Source of the DNA: Rhodocyclaceae bacterium
GTDB lineage: Bacteria > Pseudomonadota > Gammaproteobacteria > Burkholderiales > Rhodocyclaceae
NCBI GenBank assembly: GCA_018883265.1
Contig: VEQK01000014.1
Coordinates: forward strand, 1-44,409
Length of the DNA stretch: 44,409 nt
Reading direction: 5' to 3'
Below, one piece after another: positions 7,495 through 17,616 of this stretch; the stretch's first letter is position 1; each line of letters begins with the position of its first letter. Below the pieces are notes generated by a model. The model saw nothing but the letters and a program-made list of their open reading frames with translations, was not told the DNA's origin and did no database searches. The translations under genes were made by a program, and so were the position numbers.

Positions 7495-7610
7495 GGAGTG
7501 ATAGGGTTGGGCTATGAAAGCTATTTGAAAATATGATTGGACGCTATTGTGCATCAATCCTATAGTCGTGATACACCCTACATTAAAGGGTAAAAGTGGT
7601 GGAGATCATC

Positions 7611-9900
<2,290 letters not shown>

Positions 9901-9924
9901 TTAACCAGTTGACGTTCTTTTCGT

Positions 9925-9953
9925 AAAAAGGGGGGGCTTCGGCCCCCTTTGTA
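9925..9953 (+). terminator. katG terminator
   Basis: A GGGGGC-TTCG-GCCCCC hairpin with flanking AAA/TTT pairing and two bulged G bases, 24 nt after the katG stop. The U tract is short (TTTG). Confidence 0.8.
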
Positions 9954-10020
9954 TTTGCCGGAGCGAAATGCGTGCTATGTCATATACTCACGTCGTCTGC
10001 CTATCCTTACCGTACTGTTT

Positions 10021-10935
10021 GTGAACAACCCGCGCCCTCCCATCAATCTGAAAACATTGCCTAGCTGGTTGCTCATCGGGCTGGTCTGGCTGATCTCCAA
10101 GCTGCCGCTTCGCGTCATTCGTCTGATCGGCGCTTTTTTTGGTGTAATCCTCTGGGCATTGGCTCGACAGCGTCGTTTTGTGGCGCTGACCAATCTGCGG
10201 CTTTGCTTTCCCGATATGCCGGATCGTGAGCGAAAGAAGCTGGTTTTCAAACATTGCATCCGTTTTGCCCAGGCCGTTCTGGACCGCTCGCTCATGTGGT
10301 TTGCTTCCGAGAAAAGGATTCGCCGTATCGTGCGCCAGCATAACGAAGAACGGCTGTTTAGCGATGATGGTCGGCCAACGCTGGTCCTGGCGCCGCATTT
10401 TGTCGGGCTCGATGCAACCGGCACCCGTGCTTCGATGATGGGCTCCTGGATTAGCATGTACGCCAAACAAAAGAATCCGGTGCTTAACTACATGCTGTTG
10501 CACGGCCGATCACGTTTTACCAATCCGGTGCTGGTGTCGCGTCAGGATGGGCTACTCAAGGTCGTGAAGGCCATGAAACGCGGGACGCCATTCTATTATC
10601 TGCCCGATCAGGATTTTGGTCCGAAGGACGCAGTTTTTGCGCCGTTCTTCGGGTTTCCTGCCGCCACGGTCACCGGGGTGTCGCGTCTGGCGCAGCTCAC
10701 CAATGCCCGGGTCATCGCGATTGTTTCAAAGATGGTGCCGGACGGTTACGAGTCGTACTACACCGAAGTATGGGAAAACTTCCCCGGCGCCTCCGTTGAG
10801 GAAGACACGGCGCGCATGAACCGTTTTATCGAATCCTGGGTGCTGCAGATGCCGGATCAGTATTTCTGGTTGCACAAGCGTTTTAAAACACGACCCGAAG
10901 GTGAGCCCAGTGTGTACGGAAAGCATCACCGCTGA
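10021..10935 (+). CDS. LpxL/HtrB-family lipid A acyltransferase-like protein
   Basis: About 304 residues from the GTG chosen at 10021. The family pattern is clear: an N-terminal membrane anchor (LPSWLLIGLVWLISKLPLRV), the catalytic HFVGLD (H-x4-D, His126/Asp131 from this start), YYLPDQDFG and a C-terminal YFWLHKRFKTRP. These enzymes transfer a secondary acyl chain to lipid A at the inner membrane's cytoplasmic face; the chain length and position cannot be told. The start is uncertain: no ribosome site is obvious, and the open frame runs back to a TTG at 9949 that overlaps the katG terminator. The 3' end overlaps the next gene by 26 nt, so they are probably translated together. Confidence 0.85.
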   Translation: MNNPRPPINLKTLPSWLLIGLVWLISKLPLRVIRLIGAFFGVILWALARQRRFVALTNLRLCFPDMPDRERKKLVFKHCIRFAQAVLDRSLMWFASEKRIRRIVRQHNEERLFSDDGRPTLVLAPHFVGLDATGTRASMMGSWISMYAKQKNPVLNYMLLHGRSRFTNPVLVSRQDGLLKVVKAMKRGTPFYYLPDQDFGPKDAVFAPFFGFPAATVTGVSRLAQLTNARVIAIVSKMVPDGYESYYTEVWENFPGASVEEDTARMNRFIESWVLQMPDQYFWLHKRFKTRPEGEPSVYGKHHR

Positions 10936-11494
10936 GATTGACTGGCGCCGCAGTCTGCGAGGCGCCTTGCTCGGGTCGGTGCCGGTGGCGATCTGGTGTT
11001 TTTATCGTTACGGCGTCAGCCCGCTGGGTATTGCCTGGACGCTCTTCGGTACCGGCCTCATCTGGCTGGCGCTGATCGATGCGGCGACTAAACTGCTGCC
11101 GGATGTGCTGACGCTGCCCCTGATGTGGGCCGGAATTGTGCTGCAGCTTTTTCCAGAAAGCCGCACGGTTGGGTTGGAGGCATCGATCTGGGGGGTGATT
11201 GTCGGCTATTTCCCGCTGTGGGTTCTGGCGCATGTGTACTGGTTCATCCGCAAGCGCGAAGGCCTGGGTTTCGGTGACCTCAAGCTGCTGGCAGCGATGG
11301 GTGCCTGGTCCGGGCCGGGCATTATCCCCGGCGTTATATTTCTGGCCTCGGTCCTGGCGCTTGCGGGGGTTCTGTTCAGCCGCAAGCTGGCCGGACGCTC
11401 TGCCGGCATCGCCGAGGAGTTTCCTTTTGGCCCATGGATCATTGCGGCCTATATGCTTCTGGTGGCTTCAGGCATTATGATTCCGCTGTACTGA
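10910..11494 (+). CDS. Short A24-type prepilin peptidase
   Basis: An integral membrane aspartic peptidase of about 194 residues. ALIDAATKLLPDVLTLP carries the first catalytic Asp, and LGFGDLKLLAAMGAW (the G-x-GD-x-KL signature) the second. FPFGPWI is also typical. Five to six hydrophobic segments are seen. The usual PilD N-terminal methyltransferase domain with its Cys-rich loop is missing, so the protein is about 100 residues shorter than PilD. GTG 10910 is chosen because AAGGTGA lies just before it; GTG 10901 is an alternative. It overlaps the acyltransferase gene. No pilin or pilus assembly genes are nearby, so its substrate is unknown. Confidence 0.82.
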   Translation: MCTESITAEIDWRRSLRGALLGSVPVAIWCFYRYGVSPLGIAWTLFGTGLIWLALIDAATKLLPDVLTLPLMWAGIVLQLFPESRTVGLEASIWGVIVGYFPLWVLAHVYWFIRKREGLGFGDLKLLAAMGAWSGPGIIPGVIFLASVLALAGVLFSRKLAGRSAGIAEEFPFGPWIIAAYMLLVASGIMIPLY

Positions 11495-11530
11495 CTGCAT
11501 GGTTCCTTGATTGAGATGGGGCTTTCGGAT

Positions 11531-12826
11531 ATGAAGATGCGCGCGTTACAGACGGTTGGCCTGGTTGTTGCGGTGCTGGTCGTTACCCTGTCGGGTTGTA
11601 CGACACTGAGCCGGAAGAATGCAGTTCCCCACGACCTGCAGAGTCAGGCAGAAATCGAGGGTATGCCGGGAGTCCGCTATAAGTTCTTCTCGCACAACGG
11701 TCTCGAGGCCATGTTGGCGGATCTTCGTGCCGGGATGAATTCGCAGGATGGATTTATCAACAAGTCCGCCACAACGCGGGCGAACTATCTGTCGATCTCC
11801 GGGGGTGGCGATAACGGTGCTTTTGGCGCAGGCTTGCTTACGGGTTGGACAGAGCGCGGTGATCGCCCCGAGTTCAATCTGGTGACCGGGGTCAGTACCG
11901 GCGCCCTGATTGCGCCCTTTGCTTTCCTGGGTTCGGATTACGACTACGTGCTCAAGCGGGTCTATACCGAGGTCAGCCCGACCGATGTATTCATCAATAA
12001 TGGTCTGATGGGGGCGCTATTCAGTGATTCGTTTGCTGACACGACACCGCTCTACAAGCTCATTACCGAATATGTGAATGAAGATCTGCTCAAAAAGATC
12101 GGTGAGGAGTACACGCAACGTAACCGCTGGTTGCTGGTCGCTTCCACCAATCTGGATGCCGGTGTGCCCACCCTGTGGAATATGGGTAAACTGGCCAGCG
12201 TGGGAACACCGGAATCGCTACAGCTGTTCCGCAAGATCCTGCTGGCGTCTTCAGCCATCCCGGGCGCATTTCCACCGGTGATGATCGATGTGGTCGCGGA
12301 TGGTAAGCACTACCAGGAAATGCACGTCGATGGCGGGGCGACGATGGAGGTCTTTCTCTACCCGTCTGCGCTGGGAGCAGAGGCACGGCGTAAGAATATT
12401 GTGAGCCCGTATCGGGATCGTCAGGCGTACATTATTCGTAATGCCCGGCTCGACTCGGAGTGGCGGGAGATTGAACGGAATACCCTGTCGATTATGGGCC
12501 GCGCGGTCGATCAGCTGATCCAGAGTCAGGGGTATGGCGATCTGCAGCGTATCTATCTGACGACCAAGCGTGACCATATCGGTTTTAATCTTGCCTATAT
12601 CGGCCCGGACTTTAAAGAACCCCACACGGGCAGTTTTGACCGGAAGTACATGAACGTCTTGTATAACTATGGCCGCGGATTAGCCAGGGCGGGGTATCCC
12701 TGGGCCCAATCGCCCCCGGGTTTTAATCATGCACTCAATGATGATGTGCGGTCGCAGGTGAATCGACAACAGCTATTGCTCAAGGGTCAGCCGACACCTC
12801 AGTCGTCACGACAAAGTGGCAAATAG
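11531..12826 (+). CDS. Patatin-like phospholipase lipoprotein
   Basis: 431 residues from ATG 11531. The signal ends in a lipobox LSGC (Cys23), so the enzyme is a lipoprotein. The patatin fold is shown by the glycine-rich oxyanion loop GGGDNGAFGAG (91-101), the nucleophile elbow GVSTG (Ser122) and the catalytic VDGGA (Asp267): a Ser-Asp dyad. It should cleave acyl chains from a lipid in the envelope; the substrate is unknown. Other in-frame starts at 11507 (TTG), 11516 and 11537 exist, none with a clear ribosome site. It follows the prepilin peptidase by 36 nt and may be the last gene of that group. Confidence 0.87.
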   Translation: MKMRALQTVGLVVAVLVVTLSGCTTLSRKNAVPHDLQSQAEIEGMPGVRYKFFSHNGLEAMLADLRAGMNSQDGFINKSATTRANYLSISGGGDNGAFGAGLLTGWTERGDRPEFNLVTGVSTGALIAPFAFLGSDYDYVLKRVYTEVSPTDVFINNGLMGALFSDSFADTTPLYKLITEYVNEDLLKKIGEEYTQRNRWLLVASTNLDAGVPTLWNMGKLASVGTPESLQLFRKILLASSAIPGAFPPVMIDVVADGKHYQEMHVDGGATMEVFLYPSALGAEARRKNIVSPYRDRQAYIIRNARLDSEWREIERNTLSIMGRAVDQLIQSQGYGDLQRIYLTTKRDHIGFNLAYIGPDFKEPHTGSFDRKYMNVLYNYGRGLARAGYPWAQSPPGFNHALNDDVRSQVNRQQLLLKGQPTPQSSRQSGK

Positions 12827-12847
12827 GTGCGACAAATAAGCGACAAA

Positions 12848-12880
12848 GAAAAAGCCCCCGGCTGATCACAGCACGGGGGC
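12848..12880 (-). terminator. Terminator of the Tim44-like gene
   Basis: GCCCCCG (12854-12860) pairs with CGGGGGC (12874-12880), with an inner GCTG/CAGC stem. Read on the minus strand it is followed by TTTTTCTTT. It sits between converging genes and may also stop the patatin transcript. Confidence 0.8.
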
Positions 12881-12950
12881 AAACCGGGATTGAGGTTAGG
12901 TTGGGGTTGTCCCGGAATTTAGTGGTCAGGTTCGGATCGTGTCAGAGTCG

Positions 12951-13823
12951 TTACTGGGTCTGCTGGATACCGGAGAGGACCCAGCCGCCCTGGCCGCTGG
13001 CCGGTTTGGTGAGGTGCCAGATTTCGTCGATGGTCACCGGTGCTGCGTTGGCTTCCTCACGCAGCAGGCCTGTAAAGCGGACGCTCACCACATGGCGCTG
13101 ATTCTCTTCAACAACGTCAAGAATCTCGGCATTCAAAGATACGACATCCGTTTTTTGCGGCAGCCCATTGCGCTGATCGAGATCCATCCGGATTTCGGCA
13201 AACATTTCCGGCGAGGTGAATTCGCGAATATCTGCCAGATCGCCAGCGTCATGCGCTGCCTGCAGACGGATAAAACCGACTTTGGCATTCCGGACAAAGG
13301 CCTCGATGTCAAAACCCGCCGGAATGTTGGTGGCCGAAGCACTACCGGCAGGTTGCATGGCCTGATACTGGCTCATATTGTCCTGGGCGGTACCATTGTA
13401 GGGCGCACCGGCACCCGCCATCCGGGGCTGCTGTGAGGCGGCTCGCTTGCGCATCAGGAACCCGATAACGGCCATGACGGCAAAAGCGATCAGGGCAATC
13501 ATCATGATGTTGGCGAGCTCTTCGCCAAAGCCCAGGTAGCTGGCCAGGGCGGCAAGACCCAGACCTGCAGCCAGACCGGCGATCGGGCCCATCCAGGAGC
13601 GCTTCGGTTGTGTTGCGGGCGCTGCTGCACCGGGCGCCTTTGCAGCGGCAGGTGATGCGGCTTGTGGCGCTGTTGCCGCCGGCTTGCTGACCGGCGCCAT
13701 CTGGCGTTGCATGCCTACGGACTTGCCACCACCGATACGTGCGGCTTCGGCGTTGCCAACCGCCATGGTTAACCCGACGGCGAGTGCTGCGGCAAAGAGC
13801 GACATAGTCTTCAGAATTTTCAT
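12951..13823 (-). CDS. Tim44-like domain membrane protein
   Basis: A 290-residue protein. A signal peptide (cleavage near AEA/A) is followed by an Ala/Pro-rich linker with RIGGGKSVGMQRQ, then one or two hydrophobic segments (about 80-125), and a C-terminal Tim44-like domain from about residue 165 (FDIEAFVRNAKVGFIRLQAAHDAGDLADIREFTSPEMFAEI). The domain has the cone-shaped fold of mitochondrial Tim44 and bacterial relatives; no function is established in bacteria. It should be anchored with the domain in or next to the membrane. An AAGGAG ribosome site precedes the ATG. It is divergent from tig. Confidence 0.85.
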   Translation of the reverse strand: MKILKTMSLFAAALAVGLTMAVGNAEAARIGGGKSVGMQRQMAPVSKPAATAPQAASPAAAKAPGAAAPATQPKRSWMGPIAGLAAGLGLAALASYLGFGEELANIMMIALIAFAVMAVIGFLMRKRAASQQPRMAGAGAPYNGTAQDNMSQYQAMQPAGSASATNIPAGFDIEAFVRNAKVGFIRLQAAHDAGDLADIREFTSPEMFAEIRMDLDQRNGLPQKTDVVSLNAEILDVVEENQRHVVSVRFTGLLREEANAAPVTIDEIWHLTKPASGQGGWVLSGIQQTQ

Positions 13824-13971
13824 GGGGGTCTCCTTTGTTTTTGTGAGATGCGAGTCAGCATAGCGGATATTTCTGCCGGAAGCTTAGGAGAGGCTTAAGC
13901 TCAGGAAATATTCAAGTTGGCGGCTTGTCAGGGAAGGGTGATCGCGTTTGATCCACCTGCATAAGCCAGCT

Positions 13972-14000
13972 TTTCCGGGAGGCATGGCTTCGGCTATAAT
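13972..14000 (+). promoter_or_regulatory. Predicted sigma-70 promoter of tig
   Basis: A consensus TATAAT -10 at 13995-14000, with a weak -35 (TTTCCG, 13972-13977) 17 nt upstream. The tig ATG is 68 nt downstream. Confidence 0.6.
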
Positions 14001-14067
14001 CTCAGGCTTTGCAAGTCTGGAGCCGGTTCAATGGCTCGGCACCTCTTATATTTCTAGGAATATCACC

Positions 14068-15378
14068 ATGAGCACCACCGAAACCGTGCAGGAAACCAAC
14101 CCGCTGGAACGTTCGATTGATCTGATCGTTTCTGCCCAGGAAGTTGAAGCCGCGACTGATGCCCGTCTGGCGCGTATGGGCAAAACCATGAAGATCGCCG
14201 GTTTCCGTCCGGGTAAGGTGCCGGCCAAAGTGGTCAAACAGCAATATGGTGCGCAGGCTCGTGACGAAGCGCTGAACGAGATCGTCGGCCGTGCTTTTGG
14301 TGAGGCGATCACGCAGCAGAAGCTCAAGGTGGCGGGCTATCCGCGTATCGAGCCCAAGGGCGATCAAACCGGTGCATCGCTGACCTTTGCTGCGACCTTC
14401 GAGCTGTTCCCGGAAATCACCCTGGCCGATGTGTCGGGCGCCGAAATCGAACGCCCCGTCCATGAAGTCAGCGCCGCCGATGTCGACAAGACGCTGGATA
14501 TCCTGCGCAAGCAGCGCGTGCGTTATGAAGATGCTGCCCGTGCTGCCCAGAAGGAAGACCGTGTCGTGATCGATTTCCTGGGTAAGAAGGACGGCGTGCC
14601 GTTCGCCGGTGGCGAGGCCAAGGATTACCCGATGGTACTGGGTCAGGGCACGTTGCTGCCGGATTTCGAAGCAGCCATCGAAGGCGCCACTGCCGGTACC
14701 AGTAAGACCTTTGATCTGACCTTCCCAGCAGACTACGGCAATACCGAGCTGGCGGGTCAGACCGTCCAGTTTGATCTGACCGTCAAGCAGGTTCAGGGTC
14801 CGATCGTGCCAGAGCTGGACGAAGAATTCGTCAGGGCCATGGGTATCGAAAGCGGCAATGCCGCCGACCTCAAGGCCGAGATCGAGAAGAATCTCAAGGG
14901 TGAGGTGAAGAAGCGTATCCACCAGCGTGTGCGTGAAGCCGTGATGGAAAAGCTGGATGCCCTGAACCCGATCGCCGTGCCGAAGGCGCTGGTCGAGCAG
15001 GAAATCTACCGTCTGATGCAGGGCACTCGTGAGGACATGAAACAACGTGGCATGAAAGGGGATATCCCGCTGCAACCGGAATGGTTCCAGGATCGCGCCC
15101 TGCCGCGCGTCCGCATGGGCCTGATCCTGGCCGATCTGGTCGAAAAGGAAAACCTGGTGGCCACTGAAGCCCAGATGGACGCCCGTATCGCCGAGATCGC
15201 CGAAACCTATCAGCGCCCGGAAGAAGTCCTGCAGTGGTACAAGCAGGATCGCCAGCGTCTGGCCAATATCGAATCGGATGTTCTGGAACAGAACGTAGTC
15301 GATTGGTTCATGGCCCGTGCCAAGGTGACCGATAAGACCATCGATTTTGACGACATCATGGGTCAGCAGGGCGTTTAA
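14068..15378 (+). CDS. tig: Trigger factor
   Basis: A 436-residue ribosome-bound chaperone and peptidyl-prolyl isomerase. The ribosome-docking signature GFRPGKVP lies near residues 45-52. A FKBP-like isomerase domain follows (from about 160: EDRVVIDFLGKKDGVPFAGG, then PDFEAAIEGATAGTSKTFDLTFP). The C-terminal helical arm region ends in a short acidic tail. The ATG at 14068 has AGGAA before it; the longer frame upstream runs through the promoter. It catches nascent chains at the ribosome exit. It heads the conserved tig-clpP-clpX-lon order but is separated from clpP by a terminator. Confidence 0.98.
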   Translation: MSTTETVQETNPLERSIDLIVSAQEVEAATDARLARMGKTMKIAGFRPGKVPAKVVKQQYGAQARDEALNEIVGRAFGEAITQQKLKVAGYPRIEPKGDQTGASLTFAATFELFPEITLADVSGAEIERPVHEVSAADVDKTLDILRKQRVRYEDAARAAQKEDRVVIDFLGKKDGVPFAGGEAKDYPMVLGQGTLLPDFEAAIEGATAGTSKTFDLTFPADYGNTELAGQTVQFDLTVKQVQGPIVPELDEEFVRAMGIESGNAADLKAEIEKNLKGEVKKRIHQRVREAVMEKLDALNPIAVPKALVEQEIYRLMQGTREDMKQRGMKGDIPLQPEWFQDRALPRVRMGLILADLVEKENLVATEAQMDARIAEIAETYQRPEEVLQWYKQDRQRLANIESDVLEQNVVDWFMARAKVTDKTIDFDDIMGQQGV

Positions 15379-15429
15379 TTCCCTAATCGACTGAATTTAG
15401 TCGATATTTAACGGTTATTTTCGGTAAAA

Positions 15430-15459
15430 AACGGCCGGGTTCGCCCGGCCGTTGCCTTT
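15430..15459 (+). terminator. tig terminator
   Basis: A perfect 10-bp stem, AACGGCCGGG (15430-15439) and CCCGGCCGTT (15444-15453), with a TTCG tetraloop, followed by GCCTTTA. A smaller 7-bp stem (15386-15392 with 15399-15405) lies upstream. Confidence 0.85.
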
Positions 15460-15539
15460 ATTGCTCGCTGCAGCATGAAAAACGTCCCTTTTTACGGCAT
15501 GATGTCACTCAATTTCTGTATTTTTGTTCAGGAGCACCC

Positions 15540-16202
15540 ATGTTCACCCCCATGACCCACAGTGGCTTTGTTGAAACCCTCGCTAACGCCCATCCGGATC
15601 CCCAAGCCATCGGTCTGGTGCCCATGGTGGTGGAGCAGAGCGGCCGCGGTGAACGCGCCTTCGATATCTATTCGCGCCTGCTCAAGGAGCGCGTGGTGTT
15701 TCTGGTGGGTCCAGTCAACGACATGAGCGCCAATCTGGTCGTGGCCCAGCTGCTGTTTTTGGAAGCCGAGAACCCGGACAAGGACATCCACCTTTATATC
15801 AATTCACCGGGCGGCTCCGTCACGGCCGGTCTGTCGATTTACGACACCATGCAGTTCATCAAGCCGGACGTGTCGACGCTGTGCCTGGGTCAGGCGGCCT
15901 CGATGGGCGCCTTCCTGCTGACGGCGGGCGCCAAGGGCAAGCGTTTTTCACTGCCCAACTCGCGCGTCATGATCCACCAGCCGCTGGGCGGTTTTCAGGG
16001 GCAGGCCTCGGATATCGAGATCCATGCCAAGGAAATCCTGTCGTTGCGTGCCAAGCTGAACAACATGCTGGCGGCACATACGGGTCAGGATGTCGAGCGC
16101 ATCGAGCGCGATACGGATCGCGACAATTTCATGTCAGCTGATGAAGCGGTGACTTACGGCCTGATCGACAAGGTACTGGGCAAGCGCGGCGAAGCGGCTT
16201 AA
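15540..16202 (+). CDS. clpP: ATP-dependent Clp protease proteolytic subunit
   Basis: A 220-residue serine peptidase that forms the tetradecameric chamber fed by ClpX or ClpA. The triad is Ser121 (GQAASMGAF), His146 (MIHQPLGG) and Asp195 (RDTDRDNF). These are offset by 24 from the E. coli residues (97/122/171), consistent with a longer N-terminal propeptide. [11 protein letters not shown] forms the oxyanion region. AGGAGC precedes the ATG. clpX starts 20 nt after the stop, so the two are one operon. Confidence 0.98.
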   Translation: MFTPMTHSGFVETLANAHPDPQAIGLVPMVVEQSGRGERAFDIYSRLLKERVVFLVGPVNDMSANLVVAQLLFLEAENPDKDIHLYINSPGGSVTAGLSIYDTMQFIKPDVSTLCLGQAASMGAFLLTAGAKGKRFSLPNSRVMIHQPLGGFQGQASDIEIHAKEILSLRAKLNNMLAAHTGQDVERIERDTDRDNFMSADEAVTYGLIDKVLGKRGEAA

Positions 16203-16222
16203 GCATTGATAAGGAAAGCGCA

Positions 16223-17509
16223 ATGAGCAAGGATCAATTAAAAACGCCAGGCAAGGACGGCCAGACGGGAGGCGATAAGCCACTCTATTGTTCTTTCTGC
16301 GGCAAGAGCCAGCACGAGGTCAAGAAGCTGATTGCGGGCCCGTCGGTATTTATCTGTGACGAGTGTATCGATCTGTGCGCCGATATCGTTCAGGACGAAG
16401 TCGAGGAAGCCGCTCGTGAAGCTAAAGAAGGTCTGCCGACGCCACACGAGATTCGCGCCTCGCTAGACGAGTATGTGATCGGCCAGGAAGCGGCCAAAAA
16501 GATTCTGGCGGTTGCGGTGTACAACCACTACAAGCGTTTACGTTTGCCGTCGGCCAAGGATGATGGTGTCGAGCTGTCGAAATCCAACATTCTGCTGATC
16601 GGCCCGACGGGTTCGGGCAAGACACTGCTGGCGCAAACGCTGGCCCGTCTGCTCGACGTGCCGTTCGTGATGGCGGATGCCACCACGCTCACCGAAGCCG
16701 GTTATGTGGGCGAGGACGTCGAGAACATCATCCAGAAGCTGCTCCAGAAGTGCGACTACGACGTCGAGAAAGCACGTCAGGGCATCGTTTATATCGACGA
16801 GATCGACAAGATCTCGCGCAAGTCGGACAATCCGTCGATTACCCGCGATGTGTCGGGCGAGGGCGTGCAGCAGGCGCTACTCAAGCTGATCGAAGGCACC
16901 GTCGCGGCTGTGCCGCCACAGGGTGGCCGCAAGCATCCGAACCAGGATTTCGTCCAGGTTGATACGACCAATATTCTGTTCATATGTGGCGGCGCCTTCG
17001 AGGGCATCGACAAGGTGATCCGTAACCGGACTGAAAAGACCGGTATCGGCTTCGGCGCCGAGGTCACGGGCAAGGAAGAAAAAGCCATCACCACGCTACT
17101 GAAAGTCGTGGAACCTGAAGACCTGATCAAGTACGGTCTGATTCCCGAGCTGATCGGCCGTCTGCCTGTGGTGGCCACTCTGGATGAACTGGAAGAATCT
17201 GCGCTGATACGCATTCTGACTGAGCCCAAGAACGCGCTGACCAAGCAGTACCAGAAGCTGTTCGATATGGAAGGCGTCGAGTTGGAGTTTCGTCCGGAAG
17301 CGCTCAAGGCCATTGCCAAGCGCGCGCTGGAGCGCAAGACCGGTGCTCGAGGTCTGCGCTCGATTGTTGAAGCTACACTGCTCGACACCATGTACGACTT
17401 ACCGGGCAGCACGGATATTGCCAAGGTGGTGGTCGAGGAGGCCGCCATTAGGGGCGAAAGCAAGCCGCTCTATGTGCTTCAGGAAGGCGCCCAGGCCCAG
17501 GCCAGCTAA
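16223..17509 (+). CDS. clpX: ClpXP ATPase subunit
   Basis: A 428-residue AAA+ unfoldase. The N-terminal zinc domain has Cys23, Cys26, Cys45 and Cys48 ([15 protein letters not shown]). Walker A GPTGSGKT is at 127-134 and the Walker B is [10 protein letters not shown]. The pore and ClpP-docking regions are of normal length. It recognises tagged or folded substrates and threads them into ClpP. An AAGGA ribosome site precedes the ATG, and the gene follows clpP in the same operon. Confidence 0.98.
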   Translation: MSKDQLKTPGKDGQTGGDKPLYCSFCGKSQHEVKKLIAGPSVFICDECIDLCADIVQDEVEEAAREAKEGLPTPHEIRASLDEYVIGQEAAKKILAVAVYNHYKRLRLPSAKDDGVELSKSNILLIGPTGSGKTLLAQTLARLLDVPFVMADATTLTEAGYVGEDVENIIQKLLQKCDYDVEKARQGIVYIDEIDKISRKSDNPSITRDVSGEGVQQALLKLIEGTVAAVPPQGGRKHPNQDFVQVDTTNILFICGGAFEGIDKVIRNRTEKTGIGFGAEVTGKEEKAITTLLKVVEPEDLIKYGLIPELIGRLPVVATLDELEESALIRILTEPKNALTKQYQKLFDMEGVELEFRPEALKAIAKRALERKTGARGLRSIVEATLLDTMYDLPGSTDIAKVVVEEAAIRGESKPLYVLQEGAQAQAS

Positions 17510-17616
17510 GCCCAAACTAGTGGTTGAATTCGGCCATAACGCCCCCAACTCCGGCAGCATATCCCGCACCCTAAGAGGGCGGGGATCTCACAGAGAACGT
17601 TTCAGGAAACCGACGC

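Noticed and set aside
7540-7595. Possible OxyR site upstream of katG (CTATAG and nearby CTAT)
   Set aside because: The ATAG-N7-CTAT-N7 spacing does not hold; only one half element fits. A short ACCCT-N7-AGGGT repeat (7575-7591) is present but too weak to name.
14002-15075. Minus-strand ORF of 357 codons across tig
   Set aside because: A shadow produced by codon bias of trigger factor.
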